Assembly: GCA_947456505.1 (NCBI GenBank)
Contig: CANGTC010000013.1
Coordinates: 1-46,697 of the forward strand
Length of the DNA: 46,697 bases
Direction of reading: 5' to 3'
Source: Beijerinckiaceae bacterium
GTDB taxonomy: Bacteria > Pseudomonadota > Alphaproteobacteria > Rhizobiales > Beijerinckiaceae
Made by a program: the position numbers and the translations under genes. The notes beneath the pieces were generated by a model. The model had not been told where the DNA came from and made no database searches. It worked only from the letters and a program-made list of their open reading frames with translations. Positions within the stretch are counted from its first letter, which is position 1; the number at the start of each line of letters is the position of its first letter. Below, piece after piece: positions 44,046 through 46,697 of the stretch.

Positions 44046-44409
44046 GATTGGCAAAGTCCATCGCTTCCTTGTGGTTGAGGATGAAATGCTGGTGCTTCTC
44101 ATGATTGAGGACATGTTGTCCGAGCTTGGGTGCGATGTCGTCGCCTCCGCAGCCACTGCGGAGCAGGCGCTTGGGCTGATCGCATCGCAGTCTTTCGACG
44201 GCGCTCTGCTGGATATGAATTTGAATGGCGAAAAAGGCGACAGGGTCGCTGATGCGCTGGCGGCCTCTGGCGTACCTTTCATCTTGTGCTCGGGGGGCGA
44301 TATGCTGGATGTGGCGCCGCGATTCAGCAGCCGTCCGTTTTTGCGAAAGCCCTTCACCTTTGAAGATCTTGCAGACAAACTCTCGCGACTTTACCTGCAG
44401 TCGCGTTGA
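44038..44409 (+). CDS. Single-domain response regulator
   Basis: The 123-residue protein consists of one receiver domain and nothing else: acidic pair E14/D15 (VVEDE), phosphoacceptor Asp59 (ALLDMN), Ser85 in the Thr/Ser position, and Lys104 (LRKPF). It has no output domain, so it would pass phosphate on or inhibit the kinase, as HWE-linked single-domain regulators often do. It overlaps the kinase by 8 bp, a cognate pair, and converges with the yaiI-family gene 13 bp away. Confidence 0.92.
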   Translation: MDKIGKVHRFLVVEDEMLVLLMIEDMLSELGCDVVASAATAEQALGLIASQSFDGALLDMNLNGEKGDRVADALAASGVPFILCSGGDMLDVAPRFSSRPFLRKPFTFEDLADKLSRLYLQSR

Positions 44410-44422
44410 TCTATCGCGCCTT

Positions 44423-44911
44423 TTATCGGTTTACGAAACCTGCGCGCTGCAGACGCACCAGCGCAAGGTCAAGCGCTGACAGAAAGTCGGAGCGCTGCCT
44501 GGGCGAGAAGGGCGTGGGGCCTCTGGTCGTTTCGCCCTGCGAGCGCAGTTGATCCATAAGATTGCGCGTCGCCAGCGCCATGCCTATGGATTGGTCGGTG
44601 AAGGCGCGGCCGTTGGGGGCGATGACATTGGCGCCCGCCTTCATGCAACGCGCCGCCAGCGGCACGTCGGCTGTTATCACCACCACGCCCGGGCGCGCCC
44701 GCTCGGCGATCCAGTCATCGGCCACATCGGGGCCTGCGGGCACCACCACGCGCTCGATCATGGGGCTGCGCGGCACATTGATCCAGCTGTTGGCGATGAC
44801 GAAGGTCTTCACGTCATGGCGGTCGGCGACCCTGTAGGTCTCGTCCTTCACCGGGCAGGCGTCGGCGTCGATCATGATGAGGATCGGGCCTTTGTCAGTG
44901 GTTTCGTCCAT
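44423..44911 (-). CDS. YaiI/YqxD family protein (UPF0178, DUF188)
   Basis: The 162-residue protein starts with [19 protein letters not shown] and has [31 protein letters not shown] and [11 protein letters not shown], matching the UPF0178 family along its full length. The fold is PIN-like and a nuclease role is suspected for the family but not established. The conserved acidic residues (Asp in IDADACP, Asp in TADVPLA) are present. It is divergent from slyX. Confidence 0.9.
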   Translation of the reverse strand: MDETTDKGPILIMIDADACPVKDETYRVADRHDVKTFVIANSWINVPRSPMIERVVVPAGPDVADDWIAERARPGVVVITADVPLAARCMKAGANVIAPNGRAFTDQSIGMALATRNLMDQLRSQGETTRGPTPFSPRQRSDFLSALDLALVRLQRAGFVNR

Positions 44912-45008
44912 CGGGTCTTCCGGCGCCTTTCATCGATTGCTTCCCTGATGGTAGGCGATCCCTGTATGATGGTCGATCTTTTCAGCAGATGGCGCGCGGA
45001 AACCAGTG

Positions 45009-45224
45009 ATGAGCGATAAATTGGCCGAAGTTCTGGCGAGGCTGGACGATCTTGAAGTGCGAATCGCCCATCAGGACCACATGGCGGCGGAGTTAAACGA
45101 GGTGATCACGGCCCAATGGGCCAAGATCAGCGTGCTCGAGCGCCAACTCGCCCATTTGCGCGAGGAGGTTCAGAACAGCGCGCCCCAGCGTGAGGGCCCG
45201 GAGCCGCCGCCGCCCCATTATTGA
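45009..45224 (+). CDS. slyX: SlyX family protein
   Basis: The 71-residue protein is nearly all alpha-helix with heptad-like hydrophobics: LAEVLARLDDLEVRIAHQDH, then LNEVITAQWAKISVLERQLAHL, ending in a proline-rich PEPPPPHY tail. This is the SlyX pattern, a small coiled-coil protein of unclear function. ATG 45009 is chosen over the in-frame GTG at 45006. Confidence 0.83.
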   Translation: MSDKLAEVLARLDDLEVRIAHQDHMAAELNEVITAQWAKISVLERQLAHLREEVQNSAPQREGPEPPPPHY

Positions 45225-45292
45225 GCGGAGGCCCGGCTTGCGGGAATCGCTGGGGCGGGCGATGATGGATGAATAAAAATGGGGGAAACGAA

Positions 45293-46396
45293 ATGACTAT
45301 TCTGCGTCCGGATTGCGCCTGCGCGGAGCCATTGCATCACGGGGGCGTCGCTTTGCGCTCGCGGCGCTCGTTCCTGTCGGGCTCCATCGCCTGTGCGGGG
45401 CTCGGGGCCTTTTCGGGAGGCGCTTTTGCTCAGGACAAGCCTGCGCAGCCCAAGCCCCGGCGCATCGACATTCACCACCATTTCATGCCGCCCAAATATA
45501 TCAAGGAAGAGCATGACCGGCTGAATTTCGCCCATAACCTGCCCCCTGACGCCCTCATGGCTTGGACCCCCGAGCGTACCCTTGAACAGATGGACGAGGC
45601 GGGCGTGGAGACCGCCATCGCCTCCATCTCCACCCCCGGCGTCTGGTATGGCGATGTGGCGGCGGGGCGGCGCCTGGCGCGCATGTGGAATGATTACGCC
45701 GCCGAGCAGATCAAGACTTGGCCCGGCCGTTTCGGCCTCTTCGCGGTGCTGCCCCTGCCCGACATCGAGGGCAGCCTGAAGGAGATCGAATATGCGCTGG
45801 ACGTGCTGAAGGCCGACGGCATCGGGTTGCTCAGCAACTACGATGGCAAATATCCCGGCGACGCCGCTTTCAAGCCTGTTTTTGAGGAATTGAACCGGCG
45901 CAAGGCGGTGGTCTTCTTCCATCCCACGCTGTCGCCCTGCTGCGGCAATGTGATCCCTGACCTGCCGCCGCAGACCGAGGAATATCCCTTCGATTCCACC
46001 CGGGCCATCGTCAGCCTGATGATCAATGGGGCGGTGCACCGCTACAAGGACATCAAGTGGGTCTTCTCCCACGGCGGCGGCGCCACGCCCATGCTGACGG
46101 GGCGGCTCGAGGACAATATCGGCAAGAACAAGAAATACGCCGAATATTTCCCCGAGGGGCTCATGCCCGAGTTGCGCAAGCTCTACTATGATACGGCCAG
46201 CGCCAACTCCGAGGCCTCTCTGGCGGCGCTGTCGATCATGGCGACCAGCAAGCAGATCCTCTTCGGGTCCGACGCCCCCTTCGGCACCGTGCAGAAGGCG
46301 GTGAAATATATGTCGGAGCGCACGCTCACCCCGGAGATCCGCGCGGCTGTCGACCGTGGCAATGCGCTGCGATTGATTCCGCGACTGAATACCTGA
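45293..46396 (+). CDS. Tat-exported amidohydrolase (ACMSD-like)
   Basis: The 367-residue protein carries a twin-arginine signal (RSRRSFLSGSIACAGLGAFSGGAFAQ, about residues 28-53), so it is folded and exported to the periplasm. The metal ligands of the amidohydrolase_2/ACMSD family are visible: IDIHHHF, FFHPTL, FSHGGG and the catalytic Asp in FGSDAPFG. The family includes nonoxidative aromatic-acid decarboxylases and some hydrolases; the reaction here is unknown. GGGGGAAA precedes ATG 45293; an upstream ATG at 45269 would lengthen the pre-sequence. Export is unusual for a decarboxylase of this family. Confidence 0.85.
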   Translation: MTILRPDCACAEPLHHGGVALRSRRSFLSGSIACAGLGAFSGGAFAQDKPAQPKPRRIDIHHHFMPPKYIKEEHDRLNFAHNLPPDALMAWTPERTLEQMDEAGVETAIASISTPGVWYGDVAAGRRLARMWNDYAAEQIKTWPGRFGLFAVLPLPDIEGSLKEIEYALDVLKADGIGLLSNYDGKYPGDAAFKPVFEELNRRKAVVFFHPTLSPCCGNVIPDLPPQTEEYPFDSTRAIVSLMINGAVHRYKDIKWVFSHGGGATPMLTGRLEDNIGKNKKYAEYFPEGLMPELRKLYYDTASANSEASLAALSIMATSKQILFGSDAPFGTVQKAVKYMSERTLTPEIRAAVDRGNALRLIPRLNT

Positions 46397-46404
46397 AGAC
46401 GGGT

Positions 46405-46425
46405 GGGGGCGCCTGGCGCGCCCCC
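46405..46425. terminator. Convergent hairpin, likely bidirectional terminator
   Basis: A perfect 8-bp stem, GGGGGCGC (46405-46412) with GCGCCCCC (46418-46425), has a 5-nt loop. It sits between the amidohydrolase and the last receptor gene, which converge. No T run is present, so strength is uncertain. Confidence 0.5.
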
Positions 46426-46697
46426 TATTCCGGCTCGATGCCGACGGATTTGATGATGGCGCCGAAACGGTCGATGCCGTCCACCATCATGTCATGCAGC
46501 CGCTGGGGCGGCCCGCCCAGCATGGCGTAGCCCGCATCCTGAAAGCGCGCCTGCATGTCGGGGGTGGCGAGGATCTTGGCGATCTCCGCATTGAGTTTGG
46601 CGATGATCGGCTCGGGCGTGCCCTTGGGCGCGAAGAAGCCGAACCAGGTCGGCGGCTTGCGGAAGGCGGGGATCGCCTCGGTGATCGAGGGCGTATC
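46425..46697 (-). CDS. TctC/Bug-like solute-binding protein, C-terminal part (cut by window end)
   Basis: The minus-strand frame ends at a stop at 46425-46427 and runs off the window. The 90 visible residues include PPTWFGFFAPKGTPEPIIAKLNAEI, PDMQARFQDAGY and MLGGPPQRLHDMM, the usual C-terminal part of Bug/TctC receptors. It differs from the three receptors at 38.6-42.9 kb, which belong to another subfamily. The N-terminal signal lies outside the window. Confidence 0.8.
   Translation of the reverse strand, partial: DTPSITEAIPAFRKPPTWFGFFAPKGTPEPIIAKLNAEIAKILATPDMQARFQDAGYAMLGGPPQRLHDMMVDGIDRFGAIIKSVGIEPE

Overview
The window is a chromosomal piece of a high-GC alphaproteobacterium, most likely a Hyphomicrobiales (Rhizobiales) member. 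The evidence is the block aroA-cmk / FYDLN-acid zinc-ribbon gene / tRNA-Ala, the class II-like AroA, the HWE-type histidine kinase and the many orphan Bug/TctC-type and NMT1-type solute receptors. No genus can be named safely from the sequence alone.

Layout. 1-3.8 kb: an N-terminally truncated TonB C-terminal domain, a terminator, a diheme cytochrome c (minus), and a plus-strand pair encoding a MetE C-terminal-domain-like protein and a dienelactone hydrolase-family protein. 3.8-6.6 kb: core genes aroA-cmk (minus), the FYDLN-acid protein and tRNA-Ala(GGC). 6.6-14.9 kb: a lower-GC, partly decayed stretch next to the tRNA, with a MarR-like regulator, a frameshifted tyrosine recombinase remnant, an FTR1 iron permease, and two large TPR-glycosyltransferase genes (an OGT-like protein and a GT9-like protein). 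This looks like an old island.

14.9-42.9 kb is the most interesting part, a large catabolic region. It holds three complete FAD/2Fe-2S/molybdopterin hydroxylase cassettes (16.1-19.8, 22.6-26.3 and 34.9-38.6 kb). The second starts an unbroken plus-strand run of 13 genes (22595-38552; largest gap 55 bp): hydroxylase, PyrC-type cyclic amidohydrolase, amidase, TcuA-like flavoprotein, acyl-CoA ligase, MDR oxidoreductase, XRE regulator, dihydroxyphthalate-decarboxylase-like protein, hydroxylase. A UbiD decarboxylase is divergent from it. Solute-binding proteins flank these genes (two NMT1-like, three TctC-like), together with a class II aldolase-family protein, but no permease or ATPase is present.

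43-46.7 kb: a PAS-HWE histidine kinase with a single-domain response regulator, a YaiI/UPF0178 protein, SlyX, a Tat-exported ACMSD-like amidohydrolase and the 3' end of another TctC-like receptor.

How the genes may work together (inference): the hydroxylases oxidise a carboxylated N-heteroaromatic ring, the PyrC-like enzyme opens the resulting cyclic imide or amide, the amidase removes the nitrogen, and the TcuA-like flavoprotein handles a tricarballylate/cis-aconitate-type acid. Isonicotinate via citrazinate fits unusually well, because citrazinate is the carbon analogue of the dihydroorotate ring. Other N-heterocyclic acids remain possible.
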